64,000 bases of DNA from Rubritepida flocculans DSM 14296 (GTDB lineage Bacteria > Pseudomonadota > Alphaproteobacteria > Acetobacterales > Acetobacteraceae), in contig NZ_AUDH01000003.1 in assembly GCF_000425365.1 (NCBI RefSeq), forward strand, positions 62,001 to 126,000. The letters run 5' to 3'. Position numbers and translations under genes: made by a program. Positions 56,911 to 64,000 of the stretch are shown here, one piece after another (the stretch's first letter is position 1; the number at the start of each line of letters is the position of its first letter). Under the pieces are notes generated by a model. It had not been told where the DNA came from and did no database searches. It saw nothing but the letters and a program-made list of their open reading frames with translations.

Positions 56911-58557
56911 TCAGCCCGGCCTGCCGAAGCCGGGCGCGGCCTTGAGCGCCTCGGTGGTGTCGAAGTCGCGCAGCACGCCGTCCTCGCCCACCTCCACCTC
57001 CACCAGCCGGTCGGCATGGCGGCCGACGAGCTGGCGCGCGCCGACATCGCCCGTGATCGCCATGATCTCGGGGAAGAACTCCCGCCCCCAGAGCACCGGG
57101 TTGCCCTGCTTGCCGCGATAGGTGGGCTGGACGATGGCGCGCCCCTCCTCCGGATCGAAGGCGGCGACGAGGCGCTGCATCACCCCGGCCGTGACCAGCG
57201 GCATGTCGCCGAGGCAGACCAGCACGCCCTCGGCCTCGGGCGGAAGGGCGGCGATCCCCGCGCGCAGGCTGGCCGAGAGGCCCTGGGCGTAGTCCTCGGC
57301 GTGGACGAAGCTGACGGGGCGGCCGGCCAGCGCCTCCTCCACCCGCTCGCGCTCATGGCCGGTGACGACGAGGATGGGTCGCAGCCCGGAGGCCGCCACC
57401 TGGTCCACCACGCGCGCGATCATGGGCACGCCGTGATCGTCGGCCACCAGCAGCTTGTTCAGGGGCGCCATGCGGCGCGAGCGCCCGGCGGCCAGCACCA
57501 GCGCCGCCACGCCGCGCGGGCGGCGCGGCGCGCGCGCGGGGGGCGGGGCGGCGGGGGCCTTCTCGCGCGGCAGCGGGCGCGTCTCGATCTCCTTGAGCAA
57601 GCCGCCCACGCCCATCGCCATCACGTCGCGCGCGCGCACGGGGATGCCGGCGAAGAGCCGCTGCAGCACCCAGTCGAAGCCGTTGAGCTTGGGGCTGCGC
57701 GCGCAGCCGGGGAGCACCATGGCCGGGATGTCCTCGATGGCGCCGAGGCAGAGCAGGTTGCCCGGATCCACCGGCATGCCGAAATGCTCGATGCGCCCGC
57801 CGGCCTTCACGATCGCGGCGGGGCCGACATCGCGCCGGTCCACCACCGCCGAGGCGCCGGCGATGAGCAGCATCTGCGCGCCATGCCGGCGCAGGCGGTT
57901 CAGCGCATCCGCCACGGGGCCGGTCTCGTGGCGCACGCGCTCGACGGGCAGCAGGCTGCCGTGCAGCGCCTCCACCCGCTCGCGCGTCACCTCCACCGCG
58001 CCCTCCATGGCGCTTTCCTTCACGCCGGGCAGCTCGGTCATCACCAGGCCGACCTTGAGCGGGCGGAAGGGATGCAGCGCCAGCGCCGATCCCTTGCGCA
58101 GCAGCGCCTCCGCCACGCCCAGCGCCGCGCCCGGCGCGGCGAAGGGGATCACCTTGATGGTGGCCAGCATCTCGCGCGGCTGCACCACGGTGAAATTGGG
58201 CAGGGTGGCGAGGGTGAGGCTCTCGTCCAGCGCGTTGACGCGGTGCACCAGCTCCTCGTCCAGCACCAGCAGCCCGGCGGATTCGGAGAGGAGGTTCACG
58301 CGCCCCGTCGCGGCGCGCGTGCGCGCGATGAGCGGGCGCAGCATGGCATCCGCGAGGCGCGAGGCCGCCTCGTCCTCCGGCACATCGCCCGGGGCGAGGC
58401 GCGCGGCCATCACCTGGCCCTGGCCCGCGGCCTTGAGCGCCGCGATGGCCTCCGCATCCAGCACCGTGCCCTTCTTCAGCACGCGCCCCTTGAGGCGGAT
58501 GCTGTGGGCGAGGATGGCGCCCTCGGCCTCCTCCAGCGGGGTGGGACCGAAGATCAT
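56911..58557 (-). CDS. Molybdopterin-binding/nucleotidyltransferase fusion (MoeA-like plus MobA/MocA-like)
   Basis: Fusion of 548 residues. Residues 1-335 form a MoeA/MogA-type molybdopterin-binding domain ([38 protein letters not shown]). Residues from about 349 are a MobA-like transferase ([32 protein letters not shown]). The pair fits insertion of molybdenum followed by cytidylation to the dinucleotide cofactor used by xanthine oxidase-family enzymes. Last gene of the coxG-D-E-xdhC operon, overlapping xdhC by 4 bases. Confidence 0.88.
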   Translation of the reverse strand: MIFGPTPLEEAEGAILAHSIRLKGRVLKKGTVLDAEAIAALKAAGQGQVMAARLAPGDVPEDEAASRLADAMLRPLIARTRAATGRVNLLSESAGLLVLDEELVHRVNALDESLTLATLPNFTVVQPREMLATIKVIPFAAPGAALGVAEALLRKGSALALHPFRPLKVGLVMTELPGVKESAMEGAVEVTRERVEALHGSLLPVERVRHETGPVADALNRLRRHGAQMLLIAGASAVVDRRDVGPAAIVKAGGRIEHFGMPVDPGNLLCLGAIEDIPAMVLPGCARSPKLNGFDWVLQRLFAGIPVRARDVMAMGVGGLLKEIETRPLPREKAPAAPPPARAPRRPRGVAALVLAAGRSRRMAPLNKLLVADDHGVPMIARVVDQVAASGLRPILVVTGHERERVEEALAGRPVSFVHAEDYAQGLSASLRAGIAALPPEAEGVLVCLGDMPLVTAGVMQRLVAAFDPEEGRAIVQPTYRGKQGNPVLWGREFFPEIMAITGDVGARQLVGRHADRLVEVEVGEDGVLRDFDTTEALKAAPGFGRPG

Positions 58558-59243
58558 GGCGCGCGCCGCTTCGGCCCGCGCCGCCGCTGCACGATCTCGG
58601 CCATGATGCTGAGCGCGATCTCGGGCGCCGTCACCGCGCCGATGTCGAGGCCGACGGGCGCGGCGATGCGCGCGATCGCGCCGTCCTCATGGCCCATCTC
58701 CTTCAGCCGCGCCACGCGCTTGGCGTGGGTGCGCGTGGAGCCGAGCGCCCCGATGTAGAAGGCGCGCGAGCGCAGCGCCACGTCGAGGGCGGGGTCGTCG
58801 AGCTTCGGGTCATGCGTCAGCGTCACCACCGCGGTGCGCGCATCGGGGGCGAGGGCCGTCAGCGCCTCGTCCGGCCAGTCGTGGTTCAGCGCCACGCCCG
58901 CGAAGCGCTCCTCGGTGGCGAAGGCGCGGCGCGGATCGACGATGGTGACGGCGTAGCCGAGCGTGGCGGCGAGCGGCGCCAGCGCCTGCGCCACATGCAC
59001 CGCGCCCACCACGATCAGGCGCAGCGGCGGGCTGAAGGGCTGCAGGAACCAGGCCTCGCCGTCGAGTGCGATGGTCTGCGGCTTGTCGAGATCGAGCGCG
59101 GCCTGTGCGGCCTCGGCCAGCGCGCCGGGCAGGGCTTCCTCGGGCCAGAGATGCTGCGCGCCATCGCCCAGCCGGGTGGCCAGCACCACGGCCCGCTTCG
59201 CCGCGCGCGCCGCCAGCAGCGCATCCAGCGTGGCGCGCCTCAT
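58554..59243 (-). CDS. XdhC/CoxI family protein, Rossmann-domain part
   Basis: Molybdenum hydroxylase maturation protein of 229 residues. The C-terminal half is the XdhC Rossmann domain (RLIVVGAVHVAQALAPLAATLG, IVDPRRAFATEERF, THDPKLDDPAL, YIGALGS), while the N-terminal CoxI domain is on the separate gene just upstream. XdhC binds the molybdenum cofactor and aids its sulfuration before insertion (family knowledge). It overlaps neighbours by 4 bases on both sides. Confidence 0.87.
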   Translation of the reverse strand: MRRATLDALLAARAAKRAVVLATRLGDGAQHLWPEEALPGALAEAAQAALDLDKPQTIALDGEAWFLQPFSPPLRLIVVGAVHVAQALAPLAATLGYAVTIVDPRRAFATEERFAGVALNHDWPDEALTALAPDARTAVVTLTHDPKLDDPALDVALRSRAFYIGALGSTRTHAKRVARLKEMGHEDGAIARIAAPVGLDIGAVTAPEIALSIMAEIVQRRRGPKRRAP

Positions 59244-59554
59244 GCGAGCTTCTCCACGAAGACCTTCAGCTTGCCGCCGCAGGCGAGGCCGACCTCCCAG
59301 GCGCGCTCGTCGCTGATGCCGAAGTCGAGAAGCTGGGGCGCGCCGGTCCGCATCGTCTCGCGCGCGGCCTCGGCCACGGCCCCTTCGATGCAGCCGCCCG
59401 AGACGCTGCCCGCCATGCGCCCGGAGGCGGTGACGGCCAGCATGGACCCCGCAGGGCGCGGCGAGGAGCCCCAGGTCTCCACCACGGTGGCGAGCGCCAC
59501 CTGTTCGCCTGCATCGGCCCAGGCGGCGGCGGTGGCGAGGATGTCGTCGCTCAT
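59240..59554 (-). CDS. XdhC/CoxI family protein, N-terminal domain part
   Basis: Short protein of 104 residues corresponding to the CoxI/XdhC N-terminal domain (VALATVVETWGSSPRPAGSMLAV, GSVSGGCIEGAV with the conserved Cys, and VGLACGGKLKVFVE). In many species this domain and the Rossmann domain form one chain; here they are two genes joined by a 4-base overlap. Both frames look intact, so this is a natural split, not a frameshift. Confidence 0.88.
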   Translation of the reverse strand: MSDDILATAAAWADAGEQVALATVVETWGSSPRPAGSMLAVTASGRMAGSVSGGCIEGAVAEAARETMRTGAPQLLDFGISDERAWEVGLACGGKLKVFVEKLA

Positions 59555-60747
59555 CTTGCCTGCTCCTTCCCCAGCGCCGCGATCAGGTCCTTGAGGCTTG
59601 CGAGGTTGTGCACCGGCCGGAACTCGTGGACATGCGGCAGCATGGCGCGGATGCCGAGGGATTTGGGCTGGAAGCCGGCGTAGCGCAACAGCGGATTGAG
59701 CCAGATGAGCCGCCGGCAGGAGCGCTGCAGCCGCGCCGTGGCCTCGGCGAGGCCCGCGCCGCCCTCGCGGTCCAGCCCGTCGGTGATGAGCAGCACCACC
59801 GCCCCCTGGCCCAGCACCCGGCGCGACCAGTCGCGGTTGAAACGCTCCAGCGCCTCGCCGATGCGCGTGCCGCCGGACCAGTCGGGCACCAGGCGGCCCA
59901 CCATCTCGAAGGCGATCTCGGGGTCCCGGTGGCGGAGTTGCCGCGTGATGTTGGTCAGCCGCGTGCCGAAGAGGAAGCAGTGCACGCGGTCGCGGTCATT
60001 GGTGACCGCGTGCAGGAAGTGCAGCAGCACCTGGGCGTAGCGCGCCATGCTGCCCGAGATGTCGCAGATCGCGACCAGCGGCGGCGGGCGCAGCACGCGC
60101 CGGCGCCGGGCGATGTCCGCCATCTCGCCGCCCGTGCGGGTGGCGGCGCGCAGCGTGCCGCGCAGGTCCACGCGGGGGCCGAGCGGATCGGGGCGGAAGC
60201 GCCGCGTGGGCCTTTCGTCGAGCGGCAGCGCGAGGTGGCGGATCTCGCGCTTCGCCAGCGCGATCTCGGCCGCGCTCATCGCCTCGAAATCCATCTGCTG
60301 CAGGCGCTCGCGCTCGGAGACGGTCATCGCCGCATCGAGCTGGCGTTCCGGCTCCTCGGGCTGCTCGGGGGGCGGCTTCGGGCGGTCGCCCGCCATGGCC
60401 TCGGCGAGGCGGCGGCCGCCGGGCTTCGCCTTCTCCTCAGGCTTCTGCGCCTCCAGCATGGCCAGCGCCGCGGCGGCCTGGGCGCGGTCGGGGTCGCGCC
60501 AGAAGAGGTCGAAGGCGGCGTCGAAAATCTCGCGCTGCTCCTGGCGGCGCAGCAGCGTGGCGGCGAGGGCGGCGCGCACCACCTCGCGGTTCTCGATGCC
60601 GGCGATGGTCAGCGCCTCGGCCGCGGCCAGCGCATCGCCGGGGCCGAGCTGCAGCCCCGCGCGCCGCAGCAGCCGCACGAAGCCGAGCAGGTTGGCCGCC
60701 AGGGCCTGGCCCGGGGCAGGGCGCAGCGCCGGCTGCGGCGGGATCAC
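59551..60747 (-). CDS. coxE: VWA domain protein CoxE
   Basis: Accessory protein of 398 residues with a C-terminal von Willebrand factor A domain. The MIDAS is D-I-S-G-S-M (CDISGSMARYAQ), with the Thr in SGGTRIGEAL and the Asp in LITDGLDREGG. The N-terminal third is helical. CoxE works with the CoxD AAA+ ATPase to mature CO dehydrogenase-type molybdenum hydroxylases (established in Oligotropha). It overlaps the neighbouring genes by 4 bases. Confidence 0.88.
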   Translation of the reverse strand: MIPPQPALRPAPGQALAANLLGFVRLLRRAGLQLGPGDALAAAEALTIAGIENREVVRAALAATLLRRQEQREIFDAAFDLFWRDPDRAQAAAALAMLEAQKPEEKAKPGGRRLAEAMAGDRPKPPPEQPEEPERQLDAAMTVSERERLQQMDFEAMSAAEIALAKREIRHLALPLDERPTRRFRPDPLGPRVDLRGTLRAATRTGGEMADIARRRRVLRPPPLVAICDISGSMARYAQVLLHFLHAVTNDRDRVHCFLFGTRLTNITRQLRHRDPEIAFEMVGRLVPDWSGGTRIGEALERFNRDWSRRVLGQGAVVLLITDGLDREGGAGLAEATARLQRSCRRLIWLNPLLRYAGFQPKSLGIRAMLPHVHEFRPVHNLASLKDLIAALGKEQAR

Positions 60748-61652
60748 GCCGCCTCGCCGTCCTTCGCCGCGGCGATGAGGCGCGCCGCCTCCTCGCCGCG
60801 CAGCTTGGCGATATCGTCCTGGTATTTCAGCAGCACGCCGAGCGTGGCGTCCACCGCGCCGCGCTCGAGTTCCCGCGCGTCGAGGGCGGCCAGCGCCTTC
60901 GCCCAGTCGATCGTCTCCGCCACGCCGGGCAGCTTGAAATAGTCCCCCTCGCGCAGCTTCTGCACGAAGGCCACCACCTGCCGCGAGAGCGTCTCGGCCA
61001 CCTCCGGCGCGCGCAGCTTCAGGATCGCGCGCTCGCGCGCTGCATCGGGGTAGTCCACCCAGTGGTAGAGGCAGCGCCGGCGGATCGCGTCATGCACCTC
61101 GCGCGTGCGGTTGGAGGTGATGACGACAACGGGCGGCGTGGCGGCGCGGATGGTGCCGAGCTCGGGCACGGTGATCTGGAAATCGGCCAGCACCTCGAGC
61201 AGGAAGGCCTCGAAGGGCTCGTCCGCGCGGTCCAGCTCGTCGATCAGCAGCACCGCGGGCTCGCCCTCCAGCGCCTGCAGCAGCGGGCGCGCCTCGAGGA
61301 AGCGGCGGTCGTAGATGGAGCGCTCGAGATCGGCCGTCTCGCCCCGCGCCTCGGCGAGGCGGATGGCCATGAGCTGGCGCGCGTGGTTCCACTCATAGGC
61401 CGCGGCCGAGAGGTCGAGCCCGTCATAGCACTGCAGCCGCACCAGGCGGCGCGGCAGCTTCGCGGCCAGCACCTTCGCGATCTCGGTCTTGCCGGTGCCG
61501 GGCTCGCCCTCCAGGAAGAGCGGCCGGCCCATGCGCAGGGCGAGATGCACGGTGGTGGCCAGCGCCGTGTCGGCCACATATCCGCCCGAGGCGAGAAGGG
61601 CCGCGGTGGCCGCGACGTCCGCCGGCGCGTCCTGCGGCGGCGCCGCGCTCAC
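60744..61652 (-). CDS. coxD: MoxR-type AAA+ ATPase CoxD
   Basis: AAA+ ATPase of 302 residues from GTG 61652, overlapping the coxG stop (GTGA). Walker A EGEPGTGKTEIAKVL, Walker B AVLLIDELDRAD, sensor 1 VVITSNRTREVHDA. CoxD is a chaperone-like ATPase required for building the [CuSMoO2] or related active site, acting with CoxE. The context, coxG upstream and coxE downstream, supports CoxD over other MoxR proteins. Confidence 0.9.
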   Translation of the reverse strand: MSAAPPQDAPADVAATAALLASGGYVADTALATTVHLALRMGRPLFLEGEPGTGKTEIAKVLAAKLPRRLVRLQCYDGLDLSAAAYEWNHARQLMAIRLAEARGETADLERSIYDRRFLEARPLLQALEGEPAVLLIDELDRADEPFEAFLLEVLADFQITVPELGTIRAATPPVVVITSNRTREVHDAIRRRCLYHWVDYPDAARERAILKLRAPEVAETLSRQVVAFVQKLREGDYFKLPGVAETIDWAKALAALDARELERGAVDATLGVLLKYQDDIAKLRGEEAARLIAAAKDGEAA

Positions 61653-62251
61653 GAGGCGAAGATGAGGAGAAGGATCGCCAGCATCGCGCCGCTGCCCAGC
61701 CAGAAGACGATCGGCATGCCCAGGAACTCCGAGGGAATGAGCGAGAAGAGGGAGATGGCGCCGGCCGGGGGCGGCGCGACCGGCGCGGTGCCCTCCGCCG
61801 CGGCGGGCGCGGGGGTGAGGCCGGCGGCGAAGCGGTCGAAGAACTGGTCGGACATCTGCTTGGCGGTGCTGTCGATGAGCCGCGCGCCAAGCTGCGCCAT
61901 CTTCCCGCCCACCTGCGCCTTGACCTGATAGCGCAGCAGCGTCTCCGAGGGGCCCGTCTCCTCCAGGGTCACGTCCGCGCCGCCCTTGGCGAAGCCCATG
62001 GCGCCGCCATTGCCCTCGCCGGTGATGGTGTAGCTCGCCGGCGGGTTGAGGTTCTCCAGATGCACCTTGGCGGAGAATTTCGCCGCCATCGGGCCGATCT
62101 TGATGGCCAGCCGCGCCGTCAGCTCCGTCTCGGAGAGCTTCTCGATGGACTCGCAGCCGGGAATGGCGGCCTTCAGCGCCTCGGGGTCGTTCAGCGCCTG
62201 CCAGACCTGGGCGCGGGGCGCGGGGATGCGGCGCTCGCCGGACATTTCCAT
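61649..62251 (-). CDS. coxG: CoxG-like SRPBCC protein with C-terminal membrane anchor
   Basis: CoxG/SRPBCC domain protein of 200 residues. MSGERRIPAPRAQVWQALNDPEALKAAIPGCE is the family start (key residues R-x-x-V-W-x-x-L-N-D-P). An Ala/Pro linker leads to a hydrophobic C-terminal helix (IVFWLGSGAMLAILLLIF). CoxG is thought to recruit CO dehydrogenase or other hydroxylases to the membrane, where electrons pass to quinone. First gene of the accessory operon. Confidence 0.9.
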   Translation of the reverse strand: MEMSGERRIPAPRAQVWQALNDPEALKAAIPGCESIEKLSETELTARLAIKIGPMAAKFSAKVHLENLNPPASYTITGEGNGGAMGFAKGGADVTLEETGPSETLLRYQVKAQVGGKMAQLGARLIDSTAKQMSDQFFDRFAAGLTPAPAAAEGTAPVAPPPAGAISLFSLIPSEFLGMPIVFWLGSGAMLAILLLIFAS

Positions 62252-62379
62252 GAGAGATCTCTCCCGAACTCGCGGGCGGTATTACGCGCCCGGCCGCCGT
62301 GCTGCAAACCCCCCGGCCGCGGTTGACGGGGGGGCGCTTTTCAGGAAAAGCCCGGCTGCGGGGATGGAGGAGGGGGTTC

Positions 62380-63777
62380 GTGCTGCGCCTCTTGGCTGCG
62401 CTGCTGGTGCTGGTGATGGCGGCGGGGCCTGCCGAGGCCGCGGCGATAGACGGGCGGCAGATCGGCCTGGTCTGGACGCTGCCCTTCGCGGGGGTGCTGC
62501 TCTCCATCGCGCTGATGCCGCTGCTCGCGCCCGCTTTCTGGCATCACCACTACGGCAAGGTGGCCGCCTTCTGGGGCGCGGCCTTCCTGCTGCCCTTCGC
62601 GCTCGTGTTCGGGCTGGACAAGGCGCTGGGCGAGGTCGCCTTCGTGCTGGTGCAGGAGTACATCCCCTTCATCGTGCTGCTGCTCGCGCTCTACACCACG
62701 GGCGGTGGGGTGCTGCTGCGCGGCACGCTGACGGGCACGCCGCTGACGAACACGGTGCTGCTCGCCGTCGGCACGGTGCTGGCGAGCCTGATGGGCACCA
62801 CCGGCGCCTCCATGCTGCTCATCCGCCCGGTGCTGCGCGCGAACGCGAACCGCACGCGCAAGGTGCACACCTTCGTGTTCTTCATCTTCCTCGTCTCCAA
62901 CATCGGCGGCAGCCTGACGCCGATCGGCGATCCGCCGCTCTATCTCGGCTTCCTCAAGGGGGTCTCCTTCTTCTGGCCGACGGTGCATCTCTTCCTGCCC
63001 TTCCTGCTCTGCGTCGCGGCGCTGCTCGGGATCTACTACCTGCTCGACGCCTGGCTCTATGCGCGCGAGCAGGCGAAGCCCGAGCCCGAGCTCGCGCGGC
63101 AGCGCCTGTCCATCGAGGGCTGGCCGAACGTGGCGCTGATCGGCGTCGTGGTGTTCGGCGTGCTGCTGCAGGGCGTCTGGCAGCCCGGCGAGATGGAGGT
63201 GCTGGGCGAGAGCGTGGGCATCGAGCGCCTGGTCGCCATCGGCATCTTCCTCGGCGTCACCGCGGCCTCGCTGATCCTCACGCCCGCCTCGCTGCGCGAG
63301 GCCAACGGCTTCGCCTGGGGCGCGATGGCGGAGGTGGCCAAGCTCTTCGCCGCCATCTTCCTCTGCATGGGCCCCGTGCTCGCCATCCTCAAGGCGGGGC
63401 CGGAGGGGGCGGCGGCGGGGCTGGTCGCGCTCACCTCCGACGCTTCCGGCGCGCCCATCCCCTGGGTGTATTTCTGGCTGACCGGCGCGCTCTCGAGCTT
63501 CCTCGACAATGCGCCGACCTATCTCGTCTTCTTCAACCTCGCCGGCGGCGATCCGGCCGTGCTGATGACGCAGGGGGCGACGACGCTCGCCGCCGTCTCG
63601 GCCGGGGCGGTGTTCATGGGCGCGAACAGCTACATCGGCAACGCGCCCAACTTCATGGTCAAGGCCATCGTGGAGGAGAACGGCGTGCGCATGCCCTCCT
63701 TCTTCGGCTATTGCGCCTGGGCCGCGATCTTCCTGCTGCCGCTCTTCGCGATCTGCACCCTGATCTTCTTCGTCTGA
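62380..63777 (+). CDS. NhaD-type sodium/proton antiporter (ion transporter superfamily)
   Basis: Polytopic membrane protein of 465 residues. It starts at GTG 62380, with GGAGGAGGGG just before it, giving a signal-like first helix (LRLLAALLVLVMAAGPAEA). The family motifs LMGTTGASMLLIRPVLRAN, GGSLTPIGDPPLYLGFLKG and SSFLDNAPTYLVFF are those of NhaD and related citrate-family carriers, where the Asp residues of G-D-P-P and L-D-N-A-P coordinate the ion. It is followed after 16 bases by a PrpB-family gene on the same strand. Confidence 0.85.
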   Translation: MLRLLAALLVLVMAAGPAEAAAIDGRQIGLVWTLPFAGVLLSIALMPLLAPAFWHHHYGKVAAFWGAAFLLPFALVFGLDKALGEVAFVLVQEYIPFIVLLLALYTTGGGVLLRGTLTGTPLTNTVLLAVGTVLASLMGTTGASMLLIRPVLRANANRTRKVHTFVFFIFLVSNIGGSLTPIGDPPLYLGFLKGVSFFWPTVHLFLPFLLCVAALLGIYYLLDAWLYAREQAKPEPELARQRLSIEGWPNVALIGVVVFGVLLQGVWQPGEMEVLGESVGIERLVAIGIFLGVTAASLILTPASLREANGFAWGAMAEVAKLFAAIFLCMGPVLAILKAGPEGAAAGLVALTSDASGAPIPWVYFWLTGALSSFLDNAPTYLVFFNLAGGDPAVLMTQGATTLAAVSAGAVFMGANSYIGNAPNFMVKAIVEENGVRMPSFFGYCAWAAIFLLPLFAICTLIFFV

Positions 63778-63793
63778 GGAAAGGCCACAGCCC

Positions 63794-64000
63794 ATGCCCT
63801 ATGTGATCGGCGCCGATCTGCCCTCGCAGCCGGCGGGCGAGCGTTTCCGCGCGCTGCTGGAGCGCCCCGGGATCCTGCGCATGCCGGGCGCGCATCTCGG
63901 CCTCGCGGCGCTGCTCGCGCAGAAGCAGGGCTTCGAGGCGCTCTACCTCTCGGGCGCGGCCATGTCGGCCACCATGGGCCTGCCCGATCTCGGCATGATC
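63794..64000 (+). CDS. prpB: Methylisocitrate lyase/PEP mutase family protein (3' end cut by window edge)
   Basis: Only the first 69 codons are present. MPYVIGADLPSQPAGERFRALLERPGILRMPGAHLGLAALLAQKQGFEALYLSGAAMSATMGLPDLGMI shows the start of a (beta/alpha)8 barrel of the isocitrate lyase/PEP mutase family (key residues: the P-G-A-H strand, the Y-L-S-G-A-A segment and G-L-P-D-L-G). This strongly resembles PrpB, which splits 2-methylisocitrate to pyruvate and succinate; oxaloacetate decarboxylase-like members look similar. The catalytic K-K-C-G-H loop lies beyond the window. Confidence 0.75.
   Translation, partial: MPYVIGADLPSQPAGERFRALLERPGILRMPGAHLGLAALLAQKQGFEALYLSGAAMSATMGLPDLGMI

Noticed and set aside
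59240-59554. Frameshifted xdhC pseudogene
   Set aside because: Both the short and the long xdhC genes have proper starts, intact conserved motifs and the same 4-base overlap style as the rest of the operon, so the split is natural.

Overview
The window is a very GC-rich stretch of an anoxygenic phototrophic alphaproteobacterium, most likely from the Rhodospirillales/Acetobacteraceae side. The reasons are a complete RC-LH1 operon with a tetraheme cytochrome subunit, a chlorophyllide a reductase operon, spirilloxanthin-type carotenoid genes, a pyruvate dehydrogenase whose E1-beta carries its own lipoyl domain, and a DUF3141 PHA-synthase-like gene. I cannot name a species from sequence alone. 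Coding density is near total. No gap without a gene exceeds about 220 bases; the largest are 12228-12446 and 16216-16425. I see no insertion sequence, phage gene, CRISPR array or rRNA.

Left part (1-28.7 kb), mostly housekeeping: cydD (cut by the left edge) and cydC; an OmpA-like lipoprotein; recQ; an orphan tricarboxylate-type binding protein; the pyruvate dehydrogenase operon pdhA-pdhB-pdhC-GNAT-lpdA; an aldolase/yraN pair; a membrane-fused spermidine synthase-like protein; a zinc alcohol dehydrogenase; an HSL-type esterase; a Pat-like protein acetyltransferase; uvrA and divergent ssb; gyrA-coaD-cyclophilin; and one tRNA-Lys(UUU).

Middle part (28.7-33 kb): a translationally coupled fabI-ackA-DUF3141 operon, linked by inference to acyl/PHB and acetate metabolism but with no phosphotransacetylase gene beside it.

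Photosynthesis gene cluster (33-52 kb): crtF and crtC diverge around a perfect PpsR/CrtJ palindrome. A cytochrome P450 overlaps an ATP-grasp ligase, and the pair lies between crtC and a membrane protein-crtD pair. crtD and crtI converge and overlap. Reading leftwards from 51.8 kb come crtE, then bchC-bchX-bchY-bchZ, then pufB-pufA-pufL-pufM-pufC, ending in a strong hairpin at 42.3 kb. crtE and bchC each have a TGT-N12-ACA operator overlapping a -35 element. RNA hairpins lie between bchZ and pufB, between pufB and pufA (covering the pufA ribosome binding site), and between pufA and pufL. crtB, puhA, bchFNBHLM, acsF and ppsR are not in the window.

Right part (52-64 kb): a small secreted protein; a five-gene overlapping operon hisI-COG0523 GTPase-GNAT-nitrilase-lpxB that diverges from a Zur-like Fur regulator; a six-gene overlapping operon of molybdenum hydroxylase accessory genes (coxG, coxD, coxE, split xdhC, MoeA/MobA fusion) without the hydroxylase itself; an NhaD-type antiporter; and the first 69 codons of a methylisocitrate lyase-family gene cut by the right edge.
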